Assembly: GCA_022432975.1 (NCBI GenBank)
Contig: CM039510.1
Span: 15,456,381 to 15,520,380, forward strand
Direction of reading: 5' to 3'
DNA: 64,000 nt
Source of the DNA: Begonia masoniana
Lineage: Eukaryota > Streptophyta > Magnoliopsida > Cucurbitales > Begoniaceae
Part shown: piece after piece, positions 22,550-35,800 of the stretch
Layout of the letters: the number at the start of each line of letters is the position of its first letter
How positions within the stretch are numbered: position 1 is the stretch's first letter
Notes under the pieces: generated by a model
The model's database searches: none
What the model was told of the DNA's origin: nothing
Seen by the model: the letters and a program-made list of their open reading frames with translations, nothing else
Program-made: the position numbers and the translations under genes

Positions 22550-24310
22550 AAACATACTTTTAAATTATTTTTTAGAACTTTATTATTTTGTGGTGATTAT
22601 GTAGCTTGGACTTGCTGAACATGTGGTGAATAGAATATGACTGCATTTTGAAAGAAGAGGGACCACATGTTAGTGACCCTTGGAGAGAGAGAAGGATTGC
22701 TAAAAATGGCAAGACAAGGGTGTAGTTGGCTAGCCATGTGGCCGAGTACCCTCCCCCTTTTTTGCTCTTCTTCTTAGTAGTCTCCAAACCCTAAATTGTA
22801 AGAAGGAGACATAATATTTATACTATCTTTTTGGCTCCCTTTAGGTTCACTTTTGAATAAAAATATAGTAGATTTCTTTAAGCTCTTTCAGCTTCTAAAC
22901 CGTGTTCCTCGGTGAGTTACCTCCGAGAAGCATTGAGTGTGTCATTGTTTTTCCATTTTGTGAGAGCCAAAGTCGTTATACTTCTTTTGCATACTTCCTT
23001 CTTCCTTCCTTGGCGTATAGAATCATCAGCAATGTTGTATTCAACTCTTATCCAAGCTAGTTGGAGTGCCCTTATTCCATAAAGGTGTCAAATCTGAGAG
23101 GTGCTGTTTTGTTCCCTCCTTGGACCAGCAAGGAATTATTCATCCATAACCTTTCAACCACAGTGAGTTAGCCTCTGATTTTTGGAGTAGATTTCCATAA
23201 CACCGAAAGTAAGTTTTCATTAAAATTTCATCTCATTTGAAGTTCATTTGAAGAAGTTGTGTATTGGCAAAATTGAAGCATTTTCGGCCAAACTGGTTTT
23301 GGCTTGCCGAGAGTTTTGTTCTTCAACTTCCAAGCCTTAGTTAAAGAAAGTCAGAGTATCTTTTCTAAATGCAACATAACTCTTGAAGTTAACTTAAAGT
23401 TTAAAAACCATGGCCACTTGAAGGAAGGATCAAGTTTAAGAGAGCCAAGAGAAGACTCAAATACTTGGCATATTTCGAAGACACGAAAGAGGCCAAGTCC
23501 AAGAGCAATTTGGAATCAACAATCTTCATGAATAAAAGTCATGGTCGAAATCAAGAAGGCTCATTTAATCCAACTTTATGTTTATTTATTTTGAATCTTT
23601 GCTAAACATTATGCTTTTATATTTTGTATTTTTTATGGGAGGGACCATCTTGTGAGGAGGAGAGAGCCACATGGCAAGAGGAGACCATAAAGTGATTGGT
23701 TACTCCTTTTTGCCGAACACCCCCTTCTTCCACTTTCATTTTATCCTTTTTGTATTAGTCTTCTCTTTAGGATGTAAACTCTAATCTTGTTGGGTATTTA
23801 CACCATTCTTATGGGCTGCTATTGGCACCACATTTTGAAATGAAGAATTGAAGTTCATCTTCAAAAATCTTGAGCTCCCAAGCTTCAAGTGGCCGCATCT
23901 CCTCGATGAGTAACATCCGATTGAGTGTGTATTTGTTTTGGTGTCCATCTTTGTGAGTGTCATGGATTTCATTGTATTGTTCTCTTCTTCTATCTCTTCC
24001 CTCAAGGTAGAACATCCAGCAATGGCGTAACAATCTCTCATCACAGCAGGTTGGAGTGCTCATCCTCAAGGAGAGCCAAGAATCGAGAAAGTGCAGCCAT
24101 ATCACTTTCCCGACCAACATTCATCATTTCAGCCATATCTTTTCATCCCCATCGAGTTAACCCTTGATTTTTGGATGGTATTTCCACCACATCCAGAGTA
24201 ACATTCTATTAAAATTTCAGCTTCATTTGAGCTCTTTTGATAGAGTTGTTTGATCTGGAAGTGCACCTATTTATCGGCCAAAAATGTTTGCAACTGATAG
24301 TGTTTTTGTG
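22550..24310 (+). repeat. two diverged LTR-like direct repeats after the Ty3 pol fragment
   Basis: The segments about 22650-23350 and 23635-24310 share an ordered series of blocks. These are GAGGGACCA...CACATG, a GAG(C)ATTGAGTGTG-like word, CAGCAATG followed by GGTTGGAGTGC(C/T)C, GAGTTA(A/G)CC.CTGATTTTTGGA, TTTCCA(C/T)AACA and CATTAAAATTTC. They look like old LTRs of the preceding Ty3 fragment or a related element. Ends and target duplication are not clear. Confidence 0.4.
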
Positions 24311-27119
24311 TTTCAACATTCTTTCCCATTTTGAAGCACATCAACAGCCTATTCCGCCATGGTAGAATACAATATCTAATGTGTACCAGATATTTTCATG
24401 CCATTATAAATTTCCATCTTAAGGCCTTGTACAAATTAATGTACCTTATGTTCATTAGTTCCCACAGGATAGGACCAAACTGGGAAAGTGCTTCAAATTT
24501 TCAAACATATTCTGACACCGATCGAGTTTTACATAATTGCACAAACTTCACCCGTTTACTTGTTCAGGTAATATAACTGCAGTAGTTTTCATTAAACAGT
24601 TCCTTGAATTTTTTCCATTGCATTTCTTTGGCATTCTGTGCTCCTTTCATTGTGTCCAATTTGTCACGCTCCAAAGGGGACCAAAGACATAAAAGGGAAC
24701 TACCTGGCCATAATTAAACTAAATCATCTTACCCTTCACTTAGAATTCTTAATTAGTAGCGGAATACTCAAATTTAAATTATAAGCTAGAGATAGAAAAT
24801 GTCTAGGCTTTTACAAGGTTCAACAAGTGATATCTAGATAGAGTGATAATTTAAAATTATAATAATAGTGTTAAATAAAATATTGATAAAGGATTAACAA
24901 AAGTATCTAACAAGGTCTAACCTCCCAAAATAAACTTTCAAAGAAAAACAAAACTAAGAACTTTAAATCGCCGAAACTACACCCTCGTTAGCTACTAATA
25001 TACTATATGACTATCACGTGAAAGGGAGGCGTTGTTTAAGATGAGACGACTAAACTCAATAAGAATCAAGTTTTAATATTAACATTTAATTTAAAACAGT
25101 ATGTAAGCATGCCAATTGTGAAACGATTTAAGAAGAAAGTTAGAAATCATAGAGTAGAGCAAGTATAAAACAATTCACTATAGTGTGGTAAATAAATAAA
25201 ATAATTCTCTACTGTATAAGATTTCTAATGAAAATGGAGTCACTCACAGACTTTGAAAATATCATGCCCTAGCCAATAAAATATAAAGGTGATACTCAAC
25301 ATCGTTAAAGCCACATAGTACCTTGATCAAGTTTAGGGTTTCGTATCAAGAAAATGACTCATACAACTATTCTATTACTTCTAGTTAACAAATTGAAATA
25401 TAAAATTAAATGTTCACGAATGAATTAAAAAATAAATTAAATTGCATGCTCAAATTTTTTTAAACATGTTAAGTGAAAATATATACATAGTATAAAAACT
25501 CGATGAATGAACACTTCATTTGATATGAGAACACATTACAAAATATTGTTTTGGAAAAACAATGCCAAGTTAAGCATAAAATTAAACCCCTACCTCAACT
25601 ATGTTTACCAAAAACCTAAGCCCAAAAATCTGAAAGTCCAAAATTTATCAACGTTGAATACCTTGAGATGTGTTCATACTACATCTTTTACATTTATGGC
25701 GTGCTCTTCTGATTCTTCAATTTCACTTCGAATCTTGAGTTTCTCATATGCCTTCACATAGTCTTCTACATTGAGCAATCATTGCCTCAAACTTTGTATT
25801 TATAAAAAAAGTTCTTACTTATAGTGGCTTGACACAAGTCTTTTCCTCATCAAATTTTCTATCGTATTCCTATTGATAATGTTACCTTCCATCACATATC
25901 CTTTGAACTTTCAGACATTCTCACTAAAGATTTTCATAACCTATAAACTCTAAGGATGCCATTTGTATTTTCGTTTATCTTGATTAATCATAGCAATCAA
26001 AAAAAAAAATTCTACTTTTTTACCCAATCTGGAACTCGTCTCCATTACAAACAGGAATGGATTGTTTCTTATGCCTCAAATCATCGAAGGGTTCATTTTT
26101 ATATCTAGACTATGCAAGTCTTTAAAGTCGACTTCATCTTCTTCAACTTCTTTTCATCATGTTTTCCATCTCTTGTCATCTCTTTCTAACACCTCCGTGT
26201 CTTCTTTGTCTAGGAAATCTCTGGATCTTCATATTTTGATTCATGAGCCTTTTAAGCTATTGAGTGATAGTAGAGAGAGAAACTCTCAACTCATTAATTT
26301 GCCCTTGAGTGCTGGACTCGACTTCCTTCACAAGTGGTAGGACCGGTGGTTAAGCATTCGAGTCACAATTTTGTAAAGTCATTGCCCCACTCGTGGTCAT
26401 TTTCTTCAAAAGTAGGCTCTAATATCAAATGGTTTGTTAACAATGTCCTCAACTTAGGGCAGGGATCCGAGCCTTGGCGACGTCTTGAGAATGGACTTTT
26501 GAGTCTAGAAGTGGTAGTTAGAGTCAAAATATTGGCTCAAGATTGGGCGTCTGGAGCTCAGTTTCATGTGCCCAGAGCTCAACGAAAATAACTAGGTTTC
26601 ATGAGCGGCCATTTGGAAGCACGTAAACAACATTTGCAAAATTGTATTTTACAGATTTTAGGGAGAACTTCTGGACGAATAAACAAGAATCAAACGAACA
26701 AACCCTGAAACAATCTTGGAACGTCTAATGAGGAATTTGTAGATGAAAATACCTTCAAAACTCCTCACCTTCACTTGATGGAAAAGGATGAGTAAATTGA
26801 CCTATGTACCAAGTTGGTCAGAAAGTTGTTGGGCTATCGTCAACGTAAGAAAGCTCTACAACTTGATAACTTGTGAGATTCTATATTTTTTTTGAAAATT
26901 CCATTTTAAGGAATGAACGGAAAAAATAACATAACAAGCTAACTTGTCAAATTCTCACGAAGAACAAGAAATTGGTGTTGTGAATAATGTGCCCAACAAG
27001 AAAATGTTATGAACATTTTTATTGTTGTAATTAATAAATAAATTTTATGATTAATTTTTATGTTTGCATTATTCGATATGCTTTATAAATTCAAAGAAAA
27101 ATCCTTGATTATTTGTGCA
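24311..27119. other. unannotated AT-rich stretch
   Basis: No recognised domain. Small frames exist (for example 25507-25761, 26062-26340 and 26334-26591 on +) but show no motif. TGTCACGCTCC at 24662 could be the end of an old LTR. The last 130 bases and 57464-57759, now separated by the large copia element, were once continuous and are AT-rich repeat-like sequence. Confidence 0.4.
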
Positions 27120-27124
27120 ATTTT

Positions 27125-30100
27125 TGTAGGATTGTAATTGTCTAAGAGGGGGGGTGAATTAGACTTTTTAAACTTAATTAGTGATCTAATCGTTTTCTCT
27201 CTTGTATTCAACTTATAAGTTAATAGTGAGCAATCAAGTAATAAAAGTAAAGAGAGAGAGAGAGAAAAGAACCACTAAGAGTTTTTACGTGGTTCGGCCA
27301 AAACCTGCCTACGTCCACGCTTCAAGGTTTCCCCCTTGAAGATCCTTCACTTCTCCTCAAATGAGAATACCAGATCGAGCTTCACAGGCGTCGATCTACA
27401 GCCTTACAATCCTGGATTGTTCTTCACGGGCGATAATCCACTGCTTTACACTTTTACAGTAGAGATAAAAGTTTACAGGATAGACTACAGTCTCTCACAC
27501 AGATGAATCTCAAGTTCTGAAAGATAGAGAGATGTAGAATAACAGAGACTATTCGAAGTAAATTGCTCGTTAGGGTTCGAAGATTAATTTCAGCAAAAGT
27601 TGTTCTCCCGAGCTTCTTTCTTCTATTTATACTTTGTTTGAAATTGGCTTCAGATCTGGAATGCTTCTCATCTGAAAATAGAAATATAGCCGTTGGAGAA
27701 ACATCTGTACTTAGATGGCTAGCCGTTGCGTTCTGAAGTCGCTTTCGTTCGTCGGCCATTAATGGTCTGGAGTTAAGGCTTTGGATGACAAACACTGTTG
27801 CTTCGCGGTTTATTTAAATTTCTGGCGGTGGATACTATTCACCGGATGACTTTACCTTTGGAGACCAGTGGTGTATGTTGTCTTTGAGAATCCATCGGTG
27901 GATGTTGAACTTTGTAAGACCTTATCGTTTAGCTATCGGTGGATGTTAACTTTGGGAGACCTTGTCGTTTAGCTATCGATGGATGTAAACTTTGGGAGAC
28001 CTTGTCGTTTAGCTATCGATGGATGTAAACTTTGGGAGACCTTGTCGTTTAGCTATCGATGGATGTAAACTTTGAATGCCAGCGGTGGATGTAAACTTTG
28101 GGAGACCTTGTCGTTTAGCTATCGATGGATGTAAACTTTGAATGCCAGCGGTGGATGTAAACTTTGGGAGACCTTGTCGTTTAGCTATCGATGGATGTAA
28201 ACTTTGGGAGACCTTGTCGTTTAGCTATCGATGGATGTAAACTTTGAATGCCAGCGGTGGATGTAAACTTTGGGAGACCTTGTCGTTTAGCTATCGATGG
28301 ATGTAAACTTTGGGAGACCTTGTCGTTTAGCTATCGATGGATGTAAACTTTGGGAGACCTTGTCGTTTAGCTAGCGGTGGATGTAAACTTTGGGAGACCT
28401 TGTCGTTTAGCTATCGATGGATGTAAACTTTGGGAGACCTTGTCGTTTAGCTATCGATGGATGTAAACTTTGGGAGACCTTGTCGTTTAGCTATCGATGG
28501 ATGTAAACTTTGGGAGACCTTGTCGTTTAGCTATCGATGGATGTAAACTTTGGGAGACCTTGTCGTTTAGCTATCGATGGATGTAAACTTTGAATGCCAG
28601 CGGTGGATGTAAACTTTGGGAGACCTTGTCGTTTAGCTATCGATGGATGTAAACTTTGGGAGACCTTGTCGTTTAGCTATCGATGGATGTAAACTTTGGG
28701 AGACCTTGTCGTTTAGCTATCGATGGATGTAAACTTTGGGAGACCTTGTCGTTTAGCTATCGATGGATGTAAACTTTGGGAGACCTTGTCGTTTAGCTAG
28801 CGGTGGATGTAAACTTTGGGAGACCTTGTCGTTTAGCTATCGATGGATGTAAACTTTGGGAGACCTTGTCGTTTAGCTATCGATGGATGTAAACTTTGGG
28901 AGACCTTGTCGTTTAGCTATCGATGGATGTAAACTTTGGGAGACCTTGTCGTTTAGCTATCGATGGATGTAAACTTTGGGAGACCTTGTCGTTTAGCTAT
29001 CGATGGATGTAAACTTTGGGAGACCTTGTCGTTTAGCTATCGATGGATGTAAACTTTGGGAGACCTTGTCGTTTAGCTATCGATGGATGTAAACTTTGGG
29101 AGACCTTGTCGTTTAGCTATCGATGGATGTAAACTTTGGGAGACCTTGTCGTTTAGCTATCGATGGATGTAAACTTTGGGAGACCTTGTCGTTTAGCTAT
29201 CGATGGATGTAAACTTTGGGAGACCTTGTCGTTTAGCTATCGATGGATGTAAACTTTGGGAGACCTTGTCGTTTAGCTATCGATGGATGTAAACTTTGGG
29301 AGACCTTGTCGTTTAGCTATCGATGGATGTAAACTTTGGGAGACCTTGTCGTTTAGCTATCGATGGATGTAAACTTTGGGAGACCTTGTCGTTTAGCTAT
29401 CGATGGATGTAAACTTTGGGAGACCTTGTCGTTTAGCTATCGATGGATGTAAACTTTGGGAGACCTTGTCGTTTAGCTATCGATGGATGTAAACTTTGGG
29501 AGACCTTGTCGTTTAGCTATCGATGGATGTAAACTTTGGGAGACCTTGTCGTTTAGCTATCGATGGATGTAAACTTTGGGAGACCTTGTCGTTTAGCTAT
29601 CGATGGATGTAAACTTTGGGAGACCTTGTCGTTTAGCTATCGATGGATGTAAACTTTGGGAGACCTTGTCGTTTAGCTAGCGGTGGATGTAAACTTTGGG
29701 AGACCTTGTCGTTTAGCTAGCGGTGGATGTAAACTTTGAATGCCAGCGGTGGATGTGGCGTTTTTATCATTTTCTGCTAGCGGTGGATGTAAACTTTGAA
29801 TGCCAGCGGTGGATGTAAACTTTGGGAGACCTTGTCGTTTAGCTAGCGGTGAAGGGGGTCTTTGAATGCCAGCGGTGGATGTGGCGTTTTTATCATTTTC
29901 TGCTAGCGGTGGATGTAAACTTTGAATGCCAGCGGTGGATGTAAACTTTGAATGCCAGCGGTGGATGTAAACTTTGATGGATGTGGCGTTTTTATCATTT
30001 TCTGCTATGTTTTGCTATCACACCCTGAACATTTAACAGAATTGTTAAACAACTAAAATACCCTTTTCAAAGGGCATTTCCACTGAAGATTTAGGTACAT

Positions 30101-30231
30101 ATATATGGAGGACAATATTTAACTTATTAATCAATTTATTAATCTCATATAATTAACTTAATCAAATTACACACAATTGAAAACACATCATCAAAAACAT
30201 CGTTAGACTTAAACATAAGTTAAATCAACAA
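27125..30231 (-). repeat. 3' LTR of the large copia element, 3107 bp
   Basis: It aligns closely to the 1429-bp 5' LTR at 56030-57458 at both ends. The extra length comes from tandem expansion between about 27930 and 29990. Confidence 0.93.
27930..29990. repeat. 40-bp minisatellite inside the copia 3' LTR
   Basis: The unit is 40 bp and contains GGAGACCTTGTCGTTTAGCT followed by ATCGATGGATGTAAACTTTG. About 40 copies are present. From roughly 28620 to 29680 they are almost perfect, with rare AGCGGTGG for ATCGATGG variants. A 26-bp variant (AATGCCAGCGGTGGATGT plus AAACTTTG) is interspersed near both ends. The other LTR of the same element has only three or four such units (56900-57020). Confidence 0.97.
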
Positions 30232-30478
30232 TCTCCCCCTTTTTGATGATGACAAACTATAAGTAAAAATTGATTAAATTATCTCTTTCCCATAATCCTA
30301 GCTCCCCCACACAGTGCTGTCACACTTTCTCCCCCTTTGACATTATAAAAAAAAAAAAAAAAAATACAGGAAAAGGCAGTCAACTACTTAAACATGTGTA
30401 TATTGAGGAATTAGGAAAAACAGAGTACCAAAGATATGGATATCAGTAAAATTGTTTTAAAAAAAAAAGATCGCCTAT

Positions 30479-32664
30479 TTAATCTAAGTCTAAAATATGC
30501 TTCCACAACTCTTGTATAATCGAAGAAGGCACTTCAAGGTCCAGATAGACATAAGGACCTATGAGTGATGCAATAACGGAAGTGGGAGCAGAAGGAGCAG
30601 AAGGTGGAAATGGTTCTTGATATACAACCAAATCCATACAGGGAGTAGAAGGTAGAAATGGACCTCCATACACCACCAAGTCCATACATGGTGGAGGCTC
30701 TACCGGAGAAGCAGAAGATTGAAATGGTCCTCGATATACCACGAAGGCCAGACATGGTGGAGGCTCTACCGGAGGAGCAGCCTGAAGTGCAGCCATTGAA
30801 CCTTGAGGCTCAGAAGAGGACTCGGAGACAGGGGAAGCAAAAGGATCAGTGAACCTAAGCTCAGCATCCTTGATATCCAAAGGCATGAAGTTCACTTCCT
30901 CGCCAACTTTTGGTCTGACAATTGGAGGGAGGAAGTCTTCAGAACAAGCCGTGGAAAAGCAAAGAGGTTGAGGCGATTTTGGTTGAAGAGCTTGAATAAC
31001 AGACTGTATAGACCGAAGGGTCCTGGAGAAATAGCCTTCAAGTCTATCCATCTTGGAAGTCAACCTGTCCTGAATGGAGTCAAGGTCCATGCTCATGTCC
31101 AATCTGCTCTGAGTGAGCTTGGCATCTAATGAGACATTCATCTGATCCTTAATAGAAGGGAGAGCAGTTCCTAAGCTTTCTATACAGGACATTAGCTCAT
31201 TGAACAGATCCTCACTAATGGTCAGTCTCCTCTGATAAGTTTTGGGAGTTTGAGGAGCATTCGGGGAGGCTGTTTGGATTTGAGGAGCAATTGAAAGGTT
31301 TGGATTTGATGAGGTTTGGACTTGAGGAGCAGTGGGTGGAACCGGAGAAATAAGAGGTGGAGTAACCAGAGATGGCAACATAAGTGTAGGTGGAGGAGAA
31401 GTAGGGCCCTCTGGAAATGGAAGGGGCACAGAGGAGTGAACAGAGGGTGCCTCAAAAATATGTGTTGGAAGGGATGAGGTAGGGTGTCTTGGAGCAGGAG
31501 GAAGAAGGTGAGAGCGAGACACCTGAGAGGATGAAGGAAGGCAGGGATTTCAGATTCATCCACACCTTCATGAGTAGACTCATCATCCTGTAGGATAAGC
31601 TTCCTCTTTCCTAACCGAACAGAAGTGGCCTTAGTAACCCTCTTGCGGGCCTCATCCAAAAAAAAATCCCCTTATCTTGTTCTTTTGATCTTCATTCTCT
31701 TCAAAGTGGAGAGTGAGTAAAAACTTGAAGGTTGAAGACAGAAGGGGTCATCTTCCTCTGGAAATTCAACTTCAAACTTCTCAAAAATCTTCATGAGAAG
31801 TAGATTGTATGGCAGAGATGTAGCCCTGGCTGAGACACTTTGAATCATCCTTCTTAACACAATGAAACCTATGTTGAAGGGGGCCTTTTGGTAAAGTGCA
31901 AACAGGACAAACAGTTCCATTCCACTCACATCATCATAGTGACCACCCTTTGGAATGATATTATACCCGATCATCTGATGGAAGAGCCTAGCCCGGATGT
32001 TGAGGTGCTTGCTCTTTAGGGGATTAGGGATGATATTCGAGTCTAGAGCAATTGACTTCAAAAATTGGCGACCCTGAGGAGAGTTAAGAAGAGGGGGCTC
32101 AGTCCCTGTCTCATAGAACTGGACATGATTATCCAAATGTGGGCTCTCCAGAAGCTCATTAATAAATTGGGATGTTAGAACTATGTGTTTTCCATACACA
32201 TAGCTCGAAACAGTAGAGAAGTTAGAAGGGTAGCTAATATTGGCATAAAATATTTTGACAGCAACGGGGTAATAGAATGATTCAACATCAAAAAGCCCCA
32301 ATAACCAAAGACCTTTCAAGGGTTCAACTAAATCCAATCCAACTAAATCTTCAAAGATTACACCACAACTAAGAATAAGGGTTTTGAGCTTAAAATCATT
32401 ATGATACCTCTCTTCGGCAGTATGATTAAGAAAGAAGAGAGATGGCCATTGAGTTGCACGAGGAAGCTCTCGTGGCTAACGAACTGAGGTTTTGGACTTC
32501 TTCTTGGACGGTTCGGAAACTGCTCGTGATGAAGATGCCATTTCGACAGATGAGGAGCTTTCTGAGCAAAAACGCAAAGGAGAAAAAGAAACTTTGGAGA
32601 GTGGAACCGACGGAAGGTGCAGAGGCTTTTGAAAGAGCGTGAAAAGATGAAGCGTATTAAACAA
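30479..32664 (-). pseudogene. extra ORF after pol in the copia element (plant transposon-protein-like), broken
   Basis: Three frames follow each other on the minus strand. 32476-32664 is a serine-rich start (MASSSRAVSEPSKKKSKTS). 31672-32337 is 221 residues including KIFYANISYPSNFSTVSSYV and NIRARLFHQMIGYNIIPKGG. 30479-31522 is 347 residues, very rich in Pro and Ser, with PVEPPPCxxLVVYxGPF repeated four times. The middle block resembles the plant transposon-associated domain often found as an additional ORF downstream of pol in plant LTR elements (I believe Pfam PF20167; not checked). No transmembrane segment is evident, so calling it an envelope is not supported. Frameshifts near 31600 and 32450 break it. 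Confidence 0.6.
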
Positions 32665-32730
32665 GTTTGAAAGACTTAGGGTTTCGCCCGACGAAGAATA
32701 TAAATTTTTTTAAAAAAGATATCATCCGAT

Positions 32731-32746
32731 GGTGACACGTGTCACC
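32731..32746. promoter_or_regulatory. 16-bp perfect palindrome with a CACGTG core
   Basis: GGTGACACGTGTCACC equals its own reverse complement and centres on CACGTG, the G-box core bound by plant bZIP and bHLH factors. It lies between the extra ORF and the RNase H end of the copia element, beside CATCTTCCGATGGG-like words. Function is not shown. Confidence 0.5.
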
Positions 32747-32869
32747 AGATAGATGCATACATCTTCCGATGGGAAACGGATGATGCATATCTTCCGACAC
32801 ACAGTGGATGATACACATCTTCCGACGGAAAATGAATTCTAATAACATTGAAAGACTTAAACTGGGAGA

Positions 32870-35800
32870 AAAAGAACCTTAATTTTTCTCACACTTATTG
32901 AGCCCTAACCTTATTTTAATATTACAGAAGGTTTTCTCATCCAAAGGTTTTGTAAATATATCAGCTAATTGGTCTACATAATTGACAAATTCTAATGCAA
33001 TATCACCTTTCTGAACATGATCTCTAATGAAGTGATATCTAACCTCTATGTGCTTTGTTCTAGAATGCTGGATGGGATTCTTGGAAATATTTATTGCACT
33101 GGTGTTGTCACACCGAATAGGAATCCTATCATAGAAACGATTATAATCTTCTAGTGTTTTCCTTCATCCAAAGCATTTGAGCACAGCAACTACCAGTAGC
33201 AATATATTCACTCTCGGCAGTTGAAAGTGCTACAGAATTTTGTTTCTTAGAATACCATGACACTAGAGATTATCTTAAGAATTGACATGTGTCACTTGTG
33301 CTTTTCCTATCAACTAGGCTTCCAGCATAATCAGAGTCAGAATATCTTACTAATTCGAAGGAGGTACCTTTAGGATACCATAATCCTAGATCATGAGTTC
33401 CACTCAAATATTTGAATATTCTCTTGACTGCATTTAAGTGGGATTCCTTAGGGGCTGTTTGAAACCTAGAACAGAGACAGACACTAAAGAGAATATCTGG
33501 CCTACTAGCTGTCAGATATAGCAGAGATCCAATCATACCACGATATTTTTTAATATCAACACTTGTTCAATTTTCATCTTTGTCCAATTTGGTAGTGGTA
33601 TTCATGGGAGTTCTAGAGGACTTAGAGGATTCTAATCCAAATCTTTTCAAGAGGTCTTTGATGTATTTTTCTTGGCAGAAGAAAATATCATCAAATTTTT
33701 GGCTAATCTGGAATCCTAAGAAGAATTTTAGCTCTCCCATCATACTCATTTTAAATTTACTTTGCATTAGGGAAGAAAATTCATCACACATAGAGACATT
33801 AGTTGACCCAAAAATAATGTCATTGACATAGATTTGAACTAATTGAATATCTTTATCCTTTTGCATGGTAAATAGAGTTGAATCGGTGTTACCATTTTTG
33901 AACTTCCTTTCCTCAAGAAAATTCTTCAATCTATCATACCAAGCTCGAGGAGCCTATTTAAGTCCATAGAGAGCTTTTCTGAGTTTGAAAACATGGTCAG
34001 GTTTCTCAAAATCTTCAAATCCTAAAGGTTGCTCTACATAAACTTCTTCCACGATATATAACCATTTAAAAATGCACTCTTTACATCCATTTGAAAGAGT
34101 GTGAAGTTTTTGTAGCAAACATATGCTAAGAGCATCCTAATAGACTCTAATCTCGCTACTGGTGCAAAGGTTTCCTCAAAATCTATTCCTTCTTCTTGAT
34201 TGTAACCTTTAGCAACTAATCTGGCTTTATTTCTAATAACTATTCCACTTTCATCCATCTTGTTCTTAAACACCCATTTTGTTCCTATAATTAGATGATC
34301 AATTGATTTTGGAACAAGTTCCCAAACATTGTTCATTTCAAATTGGTTTAGCTCTTCCTGCATAGCCACAATCCAGTTTTCATCCTGCTCTGCTTCCTCA
34401 AATTTCTTAGGTTCTATTTGGGAAATGAATGTCACATTGGCACAGAGATTCCTAAGAGAGGATCTAGTCTTCACTCCTAAGGAAGGATCACCTAAAACCT
34501 CATCTAAAGGATGATTTCTCACATACTTCCAATCTCTAGGTAGAGCAGCTAATTCATCTTTGACAGGAACTATTTCTAGAGAGTTTTCTCCTAAGGTAAG
34601 GGAATTCAGATGCTTTTCTAAAATATCATCCTCATCCACATTGATTGTGGGTTTAGGAGTCTTATCAAAGTTAACGTGCACAGATTCTTCTACAACTAGA
34701 GTTCTCCTATTGAACACTCTATAAGCCTTACTGGAGAGAGAATAGCCAAGAAAGATTCTAAGATCAGATTTGGAATCGAATTTACCTAAGTTATCCTTAG
34801 TGTTAAGAATGAAGCATTTACTACCGAAGGCTCTAAAGTACTTAACAGAAGAAGATTTTCTACTCCAAAGTTCATATGGTGTTTTCTCAAGAATAGGTCT
34901 TATAGAGACCCGATTAAGCACATAACAGGCTGTAGAGACAGCTTCAGCCCAGAAGTATTTTGGAAGAGAATTTTCATTCAGCATAGTTCTAGCAAGCTCT
35001 TGGAGGGACTTATTGTTCCTCTCAACAACACCATTTTTTTGAGGAGTTCTAGGGGAGGAGAAATTGTGTTCAATTCCATACTTGAGTCACAAGAGTTCAA
35101 ATTTCTCATTTTCAAATTCTCCACCATGATCACTACGAATAGCAACTATGGTGAGCTCCTTTTCATTTTGCACTCTTTTCTTAAAGCTAGAGAATGTATC
35201 AAAATTTTTATCTTTGGACTTAAGAAAAAATACCCATGTGAACCTAGAGAAGTCATCTACAATGACAGGCATAAAATTTACCTCCTAAGCTGGCTACATT
35301 AGAAGGACTGAAGAGGTTCATGTGAAGAAGTTGAAGAGGCTTAGAAGTAGAGATTGCATTCTTCGATGCAAAGGAACTTTTGATCTACTTACCCATTTGG
35401 CAGGCTTCACAGACCTTATCCTTCTCAAAGGATATCTTGGGGATCCCTCTAACTAAATTATCCTTAGTAATCTTAGCTAAGGTACCCATACCTACATGTC
35501 CTAATCTCCTATGCCAAATCCAACCATCATTCGAGGAATTTACAGCAAAACATTTTTCATCATTGCAAACAATATTATCTAAGTCAATGATATAAATATT
35601 CTCTTTCCTATAACCTGTGAACAGAATCTTACTATTTGAGACATCCTTAATTATGCAGGAATTTGATTTAAAGGTTACCTTATATCCCTTATCACACAAC
35701 TGACTAATACTAAGCAGATTATGTTTTAATCCTTCTACTAACAGCACATTTTCAATAATAGGAATAAAGTTGTTACCTACATTGCCGATGCCAACAATTT

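Noticed and set aside
27930..29990. CRISPR-like repeat array
   Set aside because: The 40-bp units abut directly with no unique spacers, and the sequence is a plant LTR with a partner copy. It is a minisatellite.
27930..29990. Centromeric or other genomic satellite
   Set aside because: The array lies wholly inside one LTR, with both LTR ends and the target duplication intact, and the sister LTR holds a short version.
30534..30852. Overlapping frames on both strands of the proline-rich ORF
   Set aside because: They are shadows of the 347-residue minus-strand frame, whose tandem repeats keep other frames open.
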